From assembly GCA_012064385.1 (NCBI GenBank), contig QRDG01000533.1, forward strand, positions 1,185,322 through 1,249,321: DNA of 64,000 nt, written 5' to 3'. The stretch comes from Puccinellia tenuiflora. Lineage: Eukaryota; Streptophyta; Magnoliopsida; Poales; Poaceae. A program made the translations under genes and the position numbers. The notes beneath the pieces are model-generated. The model searched no databases and was not told where the DNA came from. It saw only the letters and a list, made by a program, of their open reading frames with translations. This document shows positions 45,077-56,988 of this stretch, one piece after another; the stretch's first letter is position 1; each line of letters begins with the position of its first letter.

Positions 45077-46540
45077 TGCAGCCCGCCTCGTGCGGTTCTT
45101 GTTGACCTTGTTCTGCGTGATGACGTTGCGTGCATCCTCGCCTTCCGTGAGGTGATATCGATCTTCTCGTCCGCGAGTTGCGCGATGCCTCCGATCGCGG
45201 GTGGCGCGGTTTTCGCGATCATGAGCGGCACGCTCGTTGTTTACACACACGATGCGATCCTCCTGATCGCGAGCAGCGCGGTCGCCAAGGTAGCGGGTCC
45301 GCGGTTCATGCCGTCGGCTTTGTTGTCGCCGAGGAGGCGCGTTGTTGGCAGTCACTGCGGCTGCGGTTGGTTGTGACGGTTCCTTTGGTATCAGCTCCGC
45401 ACCCGCCATGCTGACAAACTTGATTTCCTGGCGGTGCAAGGCCACCCGAGGGTTGCCCTCCGGTGGTTGCGTCGCTTGCAGGTACGTGGCCACCGACATG
45501 AGGGCGCCGGTAGCTGTTTTGGGAATGTGTATTCCTCCGTCATCCAGGGACATGAAGGAGTCCTCCAAGTTTCGGGTGACGGTAGTCCTTGCCCCCTCCG
45601 ACATACGCAGGTAGCGAGGCTGATCGCGAGAAGGTTGAGATCGCCCCGATGATTGGATGGATAAATCCGCCCGTCGCGTGCTTGACAGGCTATCTTGCCT
45701 TCTTATTTCCGCAAGGACCCTCTCCTGATCCTTTAGCTTGATGCTTTCCTGCCATAGCAGGTACTGGTAGCATTACAGGTCTTCAGCCGTTGCATCCTCC
45801 GCCGGAGCGCCATCCGCTACGGCCTTTATCGCCTTTTCACCCATAGCTTGGGTGATGTGCAGTTGAGTTCGTCCGTTCTGCAGAGTTACTGTGAACGGGT
45901 ATGTGCATGGCTCGGGTGGAGCGCTTGGTGATGCTGCCGTTATGATAACCGTCCCCGTGGCCGGTCCTGTGGCTGGTCCCGCGGGTGGTCCCATGGGTGT
46001 TGTCATGTACACATGCATGGGGAGGATGCGCGGAACTTCCTCCAGATCCGAGTCGTCTCCAAAGACGGACTCGAAGTTTACTTGATTTCCGTCGGCGAAG
46101 TCCGAAGGGTTCGATGACGGAGTTGATGAAGCATAGGGCAGAACTGCCCATTCAGTCGTGCGCACGAAAGATTGCGTAGTCGCAGTCGAGAACGACGCGA
46201 TATCCTTGAGCGGATTGCCTAAAAGCTCGTCGTCGAAGGACACGGTGAAGGCCGATGCAGCCGATGACGGGGCGGATTCTACCGCGGCAGTCGATGAAGT
46301 AGCGGGTGCTGTTGTCGCAGGGTGCGGTGTGTCCGTGAGGCGGAGAGTGCCCCACTTGTTGACGAAGAAACGTAGTTCACTGAAGCTTACGTCCACGCCT
46401 GCGTGTAGATCCGCGAAGGCCGGCCACGTGACCGGCGAGTGTGGGCTGAATCCCAGGGATCCGAAGAAGATCGGCGATTGCAGATCCTCGCCGATTGTCG
46501 ATGATGAAGCCGCCGAATCCGTAGATTCAACACCAGTCTT
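45077..46540 (-). pseudogene. Element B gag, N-terminal half
   Basis: Minus-strand frames 45773-46540 and 45077-45770. The first is Ser/Thr/Pro-rich and includes PFTVTLQNGRTQLHITQAMG; it stops near 45773. The second has an Arg/Asp-rich stretch of RENRATRDRRHRA type that ends at the C insertion. Any ATG upstream of 46540 falls in PBS or LTR and is not used. This region precedes the gag core found at 34985-35278 and belongs to the same original frame or frames. Confidence 0.65.
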
Positions 46541-46557
46541 TCCCACAGACGGCGCCA
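46541..46557 (-). promoter_or_regulatory. Element B primer binding site
   Basis: On the minus strand, after the LTR end at 46560 and a two-base spacer, comes TGGCGCCGTCTGTGGGA. This is the PBS form usual for Tat-lineage elements of grasses and fixes the element's orientation. Confidence 0.85.
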
Positions 46558-46559
46558 AT

Positions 46560-46982
46560 TGATGTGGGGTTACCACGCCAAATCCCTCGGAGGTCATCCT
46601 TGGGTTTAAAGAAGAGGAAAAGATGGTGGTGCTGGTGAATCCGTCGGCTGACAAGCAAGATTTACCCAGGTTCAGGCCCCCGAAGGTAAAAGCCCTACGT
46701 CCTGCTTGTCTGGTATTGATTGATGCGATCTCGCTAGGGTTCTGGTGGCTAGTTTTTTGCGTGTCCCTAGCCAGCAGCCCTCCCAGCCCTTAAATAGTAG
46801 GGCTGGGTCTCGGGAATCCTCTACCGACTAGGGTTACATCTCATAACCGACCTTGGTTCTGTCTAGTCTTGGCTTGTTTCCTTCGGTATGGGCCTTCCTT
46901 CCGGCCTTGTTCCGCAGGCCACGATGATGTTTGAACACCGGGTAGCCAAACCGTGGGGCACCCGAAGGGTACACCCACGTCA
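46560..46982 (-). mobile_element. Element B 5' LTR
   Basis: 423 bp, matching 20653-21114 apart from a 39-bp deletion and scattered substitutions. It has a TAAATAG box (46793) read in the plus direction and a TACCGACTAGGG block shared with the other copy. It ends CACGTCA at 46982; the next bases are element A coding sequence. Confidence 0.9.
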
Positions 46983-47092
46983 CTTCTCTTGCAAGCTTGG
47001 GGTAGTAGACCTTGGAAGCTTGATGCATGCTCGTGGAGGTGTTGTCGATGTAGTGCTCCATCATGTCGTCGAAGTTGTAGTCGTAGGAGTTT
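46983..47092 (-). pseudogene. Element A protein fragment between B and D2
   Basis: Minus frame reads NSYDYNFDDMMEHYIDNTST and on to VYYPKLARE, an acidic stretch with a DMMEH phrase that also occurs at 51052-51277. It is the part of the element A protein between its N-terminus (right of D2) and the large frame left of B. Whether it is in frame with 20652 could not be settled, because the B junction lacks a clean duplication. Confidence 0.55.
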
Positions 47093-50000
47093 TGTAGCGC
47101 CCCGACCCCAGAACTATACAATGAATCTTTGTGCAACCGGTCATGCTACACAATCAAAGGTTACTGGGGTTACCAATCCCAGGCCAAGACCTTTGGCAGG
47201 CATGCTCGGAATGGATCATCGGCATGCAACACTTCGATCATGCCATAAGCTCAGACATAGCTATCATTTATAGTAGAGAGATCAAGACTGCGGAACAACT
47301 GACACATCACAGACTCTACGACACAAAAAGATCATATAGCAACTCTTATATGAGAAAGATACAAATTACACCCAAAAGGGGTCACAGACCCATCAGTACA
47401 TCATGCGGAAGCAAAGTAGTTGTCTAATAAAACAAGATCCAAATATATGGCCTAAGAGGCCTACACATAAACATAAACCCAGCCAGCTTGTTCCAACGTC
47501 CCAAGCTGCCACCTGGGAACCCCGAACTACTCGTCGATGTCCAAGAAGAAACCACCTGTCTGCTCGGTGTCGTCCTCCTTTGAAACAAGTTATAAAAGCA
47601 GCAAAGAGAGACTGAGTACGACGTACTCGCAAGTTTAGTAGGGCGATATAGGCCCAATGATGACGGAGGCTCTAAAGCTGTATAGTACTTATTTTGCATA
47701 AAGCTAGTTTTCATTTCAAAAGACAGGTCTGACCCATGGCATCGACTACTCAGAAGATTTTTCATAAAAGGGATAAGAGAGTAACTTTTCCTTCGGTTCT
47801 CATCGAACCCATAGTACCAAGAAACACCACTCGTCACCACCAAGGCACTCCCTCGAATCACCCTCGAGGAAATGAACCTTTTATCACACGTTGAAAATGC
47901 AACCTTTAGCTGCCAAGTTTTAATTAGGTTAAGATTCTCTTTGGTCTCGTATATCCGTTCCCAAGTCGTCCATAACCGCGGACATGGCTTTTCGAAAAGA
48001 TTAAACCCTGCAGGGGTGTACTACTTTACCCATTGGTACCGTCCGGCTCGCCTAGTTAGCTCTCTTCCGGGGAAAGCTGGCAAGTGGGCGCGGTTAAACC
48101 TTTACCTCGCGTGAGACTATCCAAGAATCATCTGTGGCGACAGGGCAAGTTTACCCAGCCTATTTCAGCCCCTGCCCCCATCGCCACGCCCTAACATCAC
48201 ACACACCCTCTTCATCGCGCCTTCTTCCACCTGCAACTCACACGCAAGTGGAAAGCGCAAATCTAGAGGATCCTTGGATACGCCCGCACAAGTTATTCGG
48301 TTAGTAAGGAGCCCATACTCCCACCAATGGCAGCATGCTCGATCTTGAGTCTAGAGACAAGAACTCGCACCTAGGGGCAAGAATGAGACAAAACACCATC
48401 CCGATGGCAACTCATCCAAGCCTTCTTAGCATTTTAATTAAGTACCACCCTTCACCACCATGTCCGAAACATTCCATCAACAACATAATTATGGAATTTA
48501 AACAACGGACATTATAACATTCGACTAAGCATGGCTAAGCATAGCTAAGAACAGGTATACCACAATTGTATCTTTGTCTCAGGCCAACATATCAAACCTA
48601 TGGTTTATAGGTAGGGATACATGTATTGGTTCGGGAAAAAACATGCATTCATAGGATACTCTAGTATTGACCAAGAATTGACATAGCATCGAATTCAATA
48701 TTATGGTGGATAAAATAAGTTTATAAAACAGTAGGATGCTAGATGCCAAGAAGGTTAGGTTATCTCTTGCCTTGCTGCCGGGGCGTGTAGTACGGCTCGT
48801 CGGGGTAGGTAGGGTTAACCTCGACTCCGGAATCTATCGATACCCAAAATAATAACAAAGGAACAAATAAATCACACGAAGACAAGGTGCAATGCACAAT
48901 CATGATGACATGTCAAGGTTATGCATTGATATCATCATATGGTTTATCTAACAATATTAAATGGAGTGCCAAATAATTAGTGCAATTATTTGGAACCAAC
49001 CCCATATTTAACTTAATGTCCATATTGCTTATAAATAATTACATTACTAAGAAGTGGATCAAATATGCATGAACATGACATGATTAGATAGATATTGTTC
49101 TTCCGATCATTTTGGTACCTCATTTGTGAATTTCCAATTATCGATGAATAAATAATGAATTAAATGATTATTTGAATTTAATTCATTTAATCATTTAAAG
49201 AATAACATCAAATAAATATTTGTGATCATGATGTGATATTAGCATGGTTTGATAGCATTTGAAGTGTTGGTCACATTGATATTTTATTCCTAATTTTTGG
49301 TTAAATATTTAACAAGTTATGATTTTTCCCAATTTGATATTATTTATGCCATTTTAGGAAATCTTAGATAAACAGCAAGAATATAATTTCAAAAGACCAT
49401 TACAATGATTCTATCTTGTAGAGTTTGTTTTTCTGAACAATTTGATATTTTATTTGCTAATTTAGAGCAATAATTAAATAGTTACCAATTGTTTTATTTT
49501 GTTTTTTTATTTACAAAAAGAAAAAAAAAACAATTACAGACAGGCCGGCCCATAGGCCGGGCAGGCACCCGAGGCGGTCGGCCTCGTGGCCGGCCCAGAC
49601 CGGGCACCGGGCCGGGCACAGACCCGAGGCGTCCAGCCTTTTGGCCGGCCCAGGCCGGGAGCACGGCTGGGCGAGCAGGGCACGCGCACGTGGTGACTGG
49701 CGGCGACAGCGCGCGGCGACGGAGTGAGCGAGAGGAGAGAGAGAGAGGGGGAGGAGCGGGAGGAGTCTCAGAGGGGAGCGGTGCTCACCCTAGTTGTGTT
49801 GGTGCTCACGGCGGAGTAGGAGGTGGTCGAGATCGACGGCAACGAGCTCGACGGAGCGGCGGCCCTGGTCCGGGGAAAAACGGCAGTGTCGGCAATTGAG
49901 GGCTTCCCGCCTCGATTCCATTGTCGAGGAGGAAGAGGACAGCAAGTCGGTGACAACGGCGTGCTCGACGGAGCTCGAGGAGGTCACATATGGCGGCGAG

Positions 50001-51051
50001 CGTGACGGCGGCGTCTTCGGCGTTCGGGGCGTCCTCGCCGTTCTCCAGCATCAGGGCTCCCCAGCACGGCTGCTTGCACCGGGAGGAAGAGGGAGACAAG
50101 GCGGACCAGAGGGTCACCTCAGGCGAGCTCAAGGTGGCGCAGAACGGCGGCGATTCGAGGGGGCAGCGGCGGACATCAACTTGCTTCTAGGGTTAGGGTT
50201 CGGACTTTTGGGCGCCTAGGATGGGGAAGTGAGGGAGAGGAGAGGAGAGCATTGCGTCGGGGGGCCTCCTTACGCGGCACGGACAGCGGCCACGCAGGGG
50301 GGGGGGGCAGGTGCGCGGCATGGCGCCGGTGGCGGGTGCGGCATGGCTACAGGGAAGAAGATGACGTTTTGCAAAAAGCCCCCTGCTATTCTTTTTCCTC
50401 TTTCTTTTCTGTTTCTTTAGAACCAGCAACACTTTAGGGATTTTATTGGGGCTTTTAAACATTTTCTAAAAACCTGCAAAAATTCATGTAGTCTTCCATA
50501 ATATCTAGAAGCTCCACAAAAATTTGTGTGGCAAAATAAAAAGCTTTGCATCACATTTGTTCATAGGGCTTACAAATGGCATTTTTGATCAAATTCACAA
50601 ATCCATTTAGTTGGGGTATTTAAACATTTTCAAAAATAAGTGGAAATATTCATGGAGGCTCCCAATAATATAATGAAGATCCCCATATTTTCAGTTGGGA
50701 AAAATTGGAATGTTTAACTTGGTTTCAACATAAGAATTGGTTTATCTCACATTTTGAAGTCCCAATTTATTTAATTGTTTGGCAAGAATTGGACTTTGCC
50801 AAATAATTATGAAATGCATTCTTGGAACTTGCTGAACAAATTGGAAATTCAAGAATAATTTGGTTTCACCAATTTGAGCAATTGCATTGAGGTTGGAGAG
50901 TTTTGGGATTTGGATTTGTTTCCTTTTTAATTGCTTTCCAAACTTGCTTTATTTTAAATTAGAAATTTAAATGGATGCCATGATGCATGTTTGCAAAGCA
51001 AAAAGTGAAAATTTGGCCCATATTTTAGGGTACCAAACTGGGGTTGTTACA
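47093..51051 (-). mobile_element. D2: long solo-LTR-like element
   Basis: 3.96 kb, starting TGTAGCGCCCCGACC and ending GGTTGTTACA on the plus strand; the reverse of D1 in orientation and clearly the same family (shared blocks near 47150-47250 and 48000-48130). Flanks AGTTT and AGTGC share only AGT, so no clear 5-bp duplication; the target is itself a coding tandem repeat, which may have been altered. The GC-rich part at 49540-50380 and the AT-rich rest have no credible gene. Frames at 49489-49899 and 49794-50219 are composition artefacts. Confidence 0.65.
50297..50307. repeat. Poly-G run of 11 in D2
   Basis: A run of 11 G in the GC-rich part of D2. Confidence 0.9.
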
Positions 51052-51277
51052 AGTGCTCCATCATGTCGTGGGAGTTTGTAGTCGTAGGGGTGATCATGTT
51101 GTTGATGCTCGTGGAGTCGGGGCCAGTGTAGTGCTCCATCGTGTCATGGGGTTCATTGTCGGTGTAGGAGTCGTTCCCCATGTCTTCTATGCTTGTGTCG
51201 TCGTGGTCGTTGTAGCTCATCGTCTCTTCATCATCATGGCCTCCATAGTATGCTCCGCTCTCACTAGACATGTTCAC
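51052..51277 (-). CDS. Element A protein, N-terminal part
   Basis: Opens with ATG at 51275-51277 (MNMSSESGAYYGG) and is strongly acidic and His-rich, with repeated D(D/T)MEH phrases, up to the D2 boundary. It lies downstream of the element A leader in the right orientation, so it is the likely start of the A protein. D2 cuts it; the continuation is at 46983-47092, then 20652-17947. Confidence 0.55.
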
Positions 51278-51772
51278 TCACAAGACAAGTGTATATATGA
51301 AGTGGAAGGAAACTAGAACACAATCTCACCTTGTTGATAGTATTGGACGTCGTGGACGACCAAAGGCAACAACGCACAAAGTAAAAGTGGCTTGTGTTCA
51401 AATGTCCAAATGCAAACTCCAAAACACACACGGCTTTTGAGTGGATAGGTATGGAATGTGGAAAGCAAATGGAACAACCGAAACCAAGATATTGTAATGG
51501 CAAGTAGAGAACCACAATGACCACAAAGAAAATACAAGTCGATCTCAAAGGATATGAGTGGAGCTCATACAAACACACGCTTTGATAAGTGGGACTCGTG
51601 CAACCAAAAATGAGCTAGTGATGGACCTAACGAAGACTAAAGCTCAAGTTGCACAAGTACAAGAGAAACCAACTCGATTGCAATTTATTGGTGGGCTACA
51701 AGATTTGCGCAAAAATACCACACCTACAAAATTTTCATCAAGCTTGCGTGTCTACTACAAGAGATAAGGCAA
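51278..51772. other. Element A 5' leader, part nearest the ORF
   Basis: AT-rich, no coding signal. It ends with GGCAA at 51768-51772, the left copy of the D3 target duplication. Confidence 0.6.
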
Positions 51773-54700
51773 TGTAGCGGACCTGCACTTAAAATTTGGC
51801 AAGATCCCTGTGTATAGTGCTAGTCCCTGGATCGAATCGCTAGCACACACAGTTTACGATGAATACCATAACATTGTATCAATTTATTACACAAATGATC
51901 CAGATTTTACAAATATCCATTACAACTTGCATAGCTCAAGGCTAGCATTTTACAAAGATCAGCACAGCGGAAATAAAATTAGCAATGAGCCTCCATCATT
52001 TTCATGTGCCACAGGCGAACATGCTGGTTGCAGACTCGAAACCCTTAATCGAAACCTCACTCAGCGTCGGAGCATCCTGCAACAATAAGAATGTTGCAAC
52101 AAGGTGGGTCAGAACCATATAAAATGGAACTGGCAAGTGACACTTTGTGGACTCATATGGGAAAACTCTAATAACCTATATGCATATTTGGCTTGTGGAG
52201 TTTGAAGGCTGATTTGCATAAAGCCAATTTTTCCTATCTCTTTTACAAACACTTTTTCATCAACACGAGACAAGTATGGTATGGCAACCATTGTCTCAAC
52301 TACCCTGGTTCACCCTCCATATTTTACTTAGAGAAATTAGAGTGATGAGATCTTCCGTTGACATCCTTGTCCAGCTTGCTCAGATTCGTCCGTAACCGGG
52401 GACACGGCTAAGTACTTAGATTTGACACTCTGCAGAGGTTGTGCACTTTCACCATAAGACTTCATCAACCCATTCGTACCTTGACCCTTCTTGAAGTGAA
52501 AAGGAAAGGAGGAGATGAAGACGAGACTTTTCCGAAGTACTTTCCCGACCACTGCCGTCCTGACGCGCTCCACCTACTTTCCTCTACCACCACCTGTCAG
52601 GCCGGGCCGGTTCCATACTACATACTTAGTCAAGCCAGAGCCCATATGACTTATGGCTGCACGGTAAGCTAACTAAACTCGGAGTAACGTTGATCTCTTT
52701 GTCCCTGGGTGGCCGTCCACAAGTGAGCCAATCTCGGGTGAAAAACACCATAGACATGGTCCCGAGTAGCCACTCAACCATAAACCACCAAGCAATGCCA
52801 AAATCCACCCAGGAGGTTCTTTAACTTAGTAGAATTTTACTTTTAACAAAAACAACATTTTGCATAGCATTTCTATAATTCTACCAAGTTATCATAGGAG
52901 CATCTAGACCATCTAGTAAAGGGAGAAACTACTCTAAACAGTTTTTAGCATAGCAATACTAATAAACCTATCATGCTATTTCCAAATATCACTACCACAT
53001 GCATATATCAAAATAATAGGACAAAGTTATGCAAGTGTGCCACTTGCCTTGGCAGCAGGAGGAGTAGAAGCAACAGTCGATAGAAATCCCGCGTCTCTCC
53101 GAAAGGTCTAACAAATAAAAATAAGCCACACATAAACATACAAACAAAATAACACTACAATAAATTATGCAATGCATGAAATGCATTTAAAATCACAATA
53201 AAATTACTACACTAAGTTTTCGGGTTTATTAAAATATTCATGAAGCCACAAGACAAATTTTAAACATTTTAACTTGTTAAAAGCATTTTTAAAACACCCA
53301 AAAGGGCAACCACAAGGATTTATAGTTTTCTATAATAAAACATTTTATAAATTTTGGAAAACAAAGCTACTAGAGAGAGGGCATCTAAACAAGGATTTTG
53401 CAATTTGAATCACTCAAATTGGATTTATAAAACTCAAGATATGGCATAAACAAGAAATACAAGGTTCTGCAAATAACAAGTTAGTGCACGACTAAAATAT
53501 ACGTTTTATTATACCACTGTATTCTACACGTTCATACGAAACCATAGACTACAAAAACATCGAAAACGGAGTTACGGTTGATTTGATATGGAATTTCTAA
53601 GGTTGACCAAAATCTGTCCAAAGACAAATCTGAAAATGGAAAAAGGCTTGCATAAATTGTATAACTGAAATTACTTTATTTAGGCGAACAAGATGATATG
53701 ATCTAACACATTAGATATAGTATGCGGGTAAGATTAAGGCATGTTGAGAGTCCCACCAACAAGAACGAATAGCGCCGGTGTCGATGAAACGTGACGCGGT
53801 TAGACGAGTTGGTCGATGAAGACGGCCATGCACGGCCTCCGGGAAGTAGTTGACGAAGTTGTCGTAGATGTGTGCGGGAACAATGCGAGGCTAAAGGACC
53901 AGTTCAGAAGCATGGGTCTTCTTCACCTCACCGGGAGCACGAAGGAATGGCGACGTGCGACGGTCACCGGAGAGAACGGGTCAACCTCATTCTCATTGAT
54001 TCGGCTGCGGGAAAAATTATGAAAAATTAATAGAAGTGAGGGAGGACACGGAGGTCACGATGGACATTGTTGCAGGGGTTGGGGAGGGCTCACCTCGTCG
54101 TGATCTTGGCCGTGGCGGCGACGTTGCTCGGGCTTCGTGGCGGTGCGATCAAGTGTATTGGAATGATGCATCACCATGTCCTGGAGGTTTGCCTCGATGA
54201 TTGGAGTCTTCTTGTGCGAGGAATTGGCGAGAGGCTCACCGTGGACGACAAGATCTGGTGATGAACTCGGTTTGGGGCTGAAGTTGGCGTTGGTTGGCAC
54301 GGGCTGTACAGAGGTCCTCTTAAGAAAGTTTGTTCAGGTAAGTGGTGGAGAAAGCCAAGGGTTGTAATGTGACGCGATCAGATTGTCTTTATAAGAAATG
54401 AGGAGGGAGATCAGGAGATGGGTGCCGACCGATGGCATTCGGTTCACCGAAATGGTTTGGAAGTATTAAGACACTAAATGGGGTTATAAAACTCTGAATG
54501 AGACCTTGATCTAATGAGCAGTAATTTTCGTGTTGAAGTCGAGCCGTTTCAAGATCTACAACGTCCTAGAGAAGGAGGGGAAGAGGTGGAGGTAGCCATG
54601 GTGATAACGTACAGGAAACGCTCGTCCACACGATGAAGACTCGGTCGCTGGGCTGGTCTATCTGGGCCGGGTTGGCTGGGTCGGCCCAAGGAAGAAAAAC

Positions 54701-55170
54701 AAAAGAGAAGAAAAAAAATAGGGGGCTGGCGGGCTGCTCTTTGTGGGATGCTCCTTGTTGGGCCGGCCTGGCTGGGTCGGCCTGGCACGGGGTGGTTCAA
54801 CCCTTTTTTTTTTGTCCCTTATCTTTTCTATTTTCTGTTTCAAACATTGAATCCAAACAGATTCAAAACTCTTCAAAATAATTTTAAGAAATCATATTAA
54901 ACATATAATATTTTTGAACTATTATTTCCACAAAAATAAAAATAAAAAAATAATAATAAAACACCTAAGGGTTGCTTAGCACCCTTTATGTCAAAATAAA
55001 TTAAATTAAAACCCAAATTTGTTTTAAAAGCCCAAAATAACTATTTTAAAATGCAACAAATCAATGATGCTGATGAATGCCATGCATGATTTTGAGGTTT
55101 AAACCTTAAACATCAAAAAGTTTTTGATCTTTCTAAATTTTTAAAATTTTGAAAATCTTGGGATGTTACA
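51773..55170 (-). mobile_element. D3: long solo-LTR-like element, diverged relative of D1/D2
   Basis: 3.40 kb, TGTAGCGG...GATGTTACA, with a perfect 5-bp duplication GGCAA at 51768-51772 and 55171-55175. The ends resemble D2, and an inner block near 52430-52470 (CTCTGCAGAGGTTGTGCAC) mirrors a CCTGCAGGGGTG block of D2, but the bodies differ widely, so it is a related subfamily. No PBS, PPT or protein domain is seen. TG...CA ends with a 5-bp duplication indicate an LTR (solo) rather than a DNA transposon. Confidence 0.7.
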
Positions 55171-56064
55171 GGCAAATAGGCTCGTTCTTTTTTCTTCTTT
55201 TTTTTATTCTTTTCTCTTTTTCTAGTCTTATTATTTTTCCTCTCACTTTGCTTGCCAACAAAAACTATATCAACTAGCGCATACAACATTTGCTCGGAAC
55301 ACTACAACGTATCAAGTGTGCAAAGCCCAAGCAATCATAAATGAGCAAGTTTCAATAGGATAGATAGGCACAAATGGCTTGGCTAACAAGTGAGGCAAGG
55401 TGGGAGAAGATTTGAGGATGTTATACCTTTTGTCGACATTCTTCACCCTTATGGTGGAATGTCCCTTCCTTGATCACTAAATTTGGTGGCAGTAGATGAT
55501 GGATTAACCACCGTGGTGATGTAGAGCTTATCGGTAGCTTCGATTAGAGATGAAAATCACCAAAAACGGAGTCCGGATGTGAAATTTATGGCCAAAACCG
55601 TGAAGCAGTTTTTCTGCTCGGGAAGAGGTGCGGTAGTACCGCCCTAACCCCGGTAGTACCGGAAATTCCGGTAGTTCCGCCCCAAATCTGGTAGTACCGG
55701 ACCTCTAACAAAAGCAAAATCCGGAAATAGGCCGGAAGTAGCCCGGAAGTACCGGAAAACACGGGTTTTCTCAGATTTGAGCCCGGGACAACTTTGCACG
55801 CGATTTTGGGCGGAAGATAGCAACTTTAAGCATCAAATCGGAGGGGAAAACGTTAGAATTAGGCCATGAGAACGCAAACGGAGGTAGATCAATAAGTATA
55901 GCAATGGATCTATGGATCAAAACCTACCAAAATACACTCAAATCTCAGATCGGTCCAAAAGCAAATTGAGGCTATTTTTTGTGGAAATTTTCGAAATTGG
56001 CAAAATCAAAGAAAAATTGGGGGGAATTGGGGGGAAACAAAGGTCAAATCTGTGGCAACCTTGA
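55171..56064 (-). other. Element A 5' leader next to the PBS
   Basis: Non-coding. At 55630-55760 it carries GGTAGTACCG units like those in the A LTRs. A CT-rich block lies at 55185-55250. No frame of note. Confidence 0.6.
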
Positions 56065-56076
56065 GCTCTGATACCA
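56065..56076 (-). promoter_or_regulatory. Element A primer binding site (initiator Met tRNA type)
   Basis: Minus strand reads TGGTATCAGAGC, the classic complement of the initiator methionine tRNA 3' end, two bases inside the LTR end at 56079. Confidence 0.93.
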
Positions 56077-56078
56077 TA

Positions 56079-56983
56079 TGGTGCGGACTAAGCCCTCTAG
56101 GGTGGCCCGATCTTCACGGATTGACGAACGAGTGGACGAACGCACACAAGAACACAAACCCGATACAATGGACGCGTTTTCCTCACCGGTCGGTCCAACC
56201 GGCCCAATAGAATCACACAAAGGAGAGACCGCGAGGTAGAATCCCTATGTCAAAGATCGGCAAGCGCGCGATAGAATCGTGGGGAAGAGAGATGGTGAAG
56301 TAGAATTCTCCACACGAGAGACTTTGCGCAAGAAGGGAACCTTGAATCACTCCAATAGATACATCTAAGGAGGAGCCTTGAATCCACAAGGGGATCTTCT
56401 CCACAAAGGGAGAGATGAGCACAAGCCCAAGTGTCTAGTCTAATTCTATCCTTACATAACCCTAGATCTGAGGGAGTAGGGTCCTATATATAGGCCAAGC
56501 CAAAAGGGTTGGTGGGGAAAGGAGATATAAGGGAATATTCCCTGGCTAGGCACGCAGGCCCGAGTGGACCGGTAGTACCAGCCGGGCGGTAGTGCCGGTC
56601 CCAGCCCGGTAGTACCGGACCTCCAATAGAAGGCTTTTTCCGGGCAGTCAGGCGGTAGTGGCGCGGTAGTGCCAACCTGGCGGTAGTACCGGCCTCCGGG
56701 CGGTAGTATCGCTCCCTGCAGCTGCAGAGTCTTCTTCCTTCTCCGCTTCCATGCGTACGCCTTGGATGGCTTCGACTCTTGGGCTCCCTCGGCGTCTCCC
56801 TTGGCGTCCGTACTCGTCGTGTGACACCTATAAATGCACAGGGGTAGAGCCTTAGGTAGTATACCATCCAAAGGCGGGGTACTGGGGTTCGTAGAGAGGA
56901 TTGAGTTCACCTTTGACATCCATGTTGACGTGGCATGCGTTGGGATGCTTGACATGGTGATGCCGTTGGGTTGGGCTGCATCA
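56079..56983 (-). mobile_element. Element A 5' LTR
   Basis: 905 bp, TG...CA, partner of 16890-17821. It differs by substitutions and by fewer GGTAGTACCGG units at 56570-56715. Its right end abuts TSD ACTCT (56984-56988). Confidence 0.92.
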
Positions 56984-56988
56984 ACTCT

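Larger units (their letters stand above)
20653..46982 (-). mobile_element. Element B: Tat-lineage Ty3/gypsy retrotransposon with an antisense gene
   Basis: LTRs at 20653-21114 and 46560-46982 (TGACGT...ACGTCA ends), with PBS TGGCGCCGTCTGTGGG beside the right LTR, give minus orientation. Pol order is PR, RT, RNase H, a second RNase H, then integrase; the dual RNase H places it in the Tat lineage (established for that clade). Between pol and the 3' LTR lies a multi-exon gene on the opposite strand, as known for Grande-type elements. Stops, frameshifts and a lost integrase catalytic Asp show it is dead. It is interrupted by C (35369-45071) and D1 (24056-27938). No clean target duplication flanks it. 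Confidence 0.88.
16890..56983 (-). mobile_element. Element A: outer, pol-less LTR retrotransposon hosting all nested insertions
   Basis: The two LTRs (16890-17821 and 56079-56983) share TGGTGCGG...CTGCATCA ends. The 5-bp target duplication ACTCT is perfect at 16885-16889 and 56984-56988, so both LTRs belong to one insertion. A PBS matching initiator Met tRNA lies next to the right LTR and a purine tract (minus strand) next to the left one, fixing minus orientation. With B, D2 and D3 removed, about 4.5 kb of internal sequence remains, coding a zinc-knuckle protein but no visible protease, RT or integrase. It is therefore a non-autonomous LTR element, presumably mobilised by enzymes of a related one. 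Superfamily is not certain. Confidence 0.9.

Noticed and set aside
45773..46654. ATG at 46654 as start of element B gag
   Set aside because: It lies inside the LTR upstream of the PBS, so it cannot be the start in a normal element transcript's gag.
49489..50219. GC-rich frames in D2 as genes
   Set aside because: Composition artefacts within a repeated element; several overlapping frames are open at once and none resembles a family.
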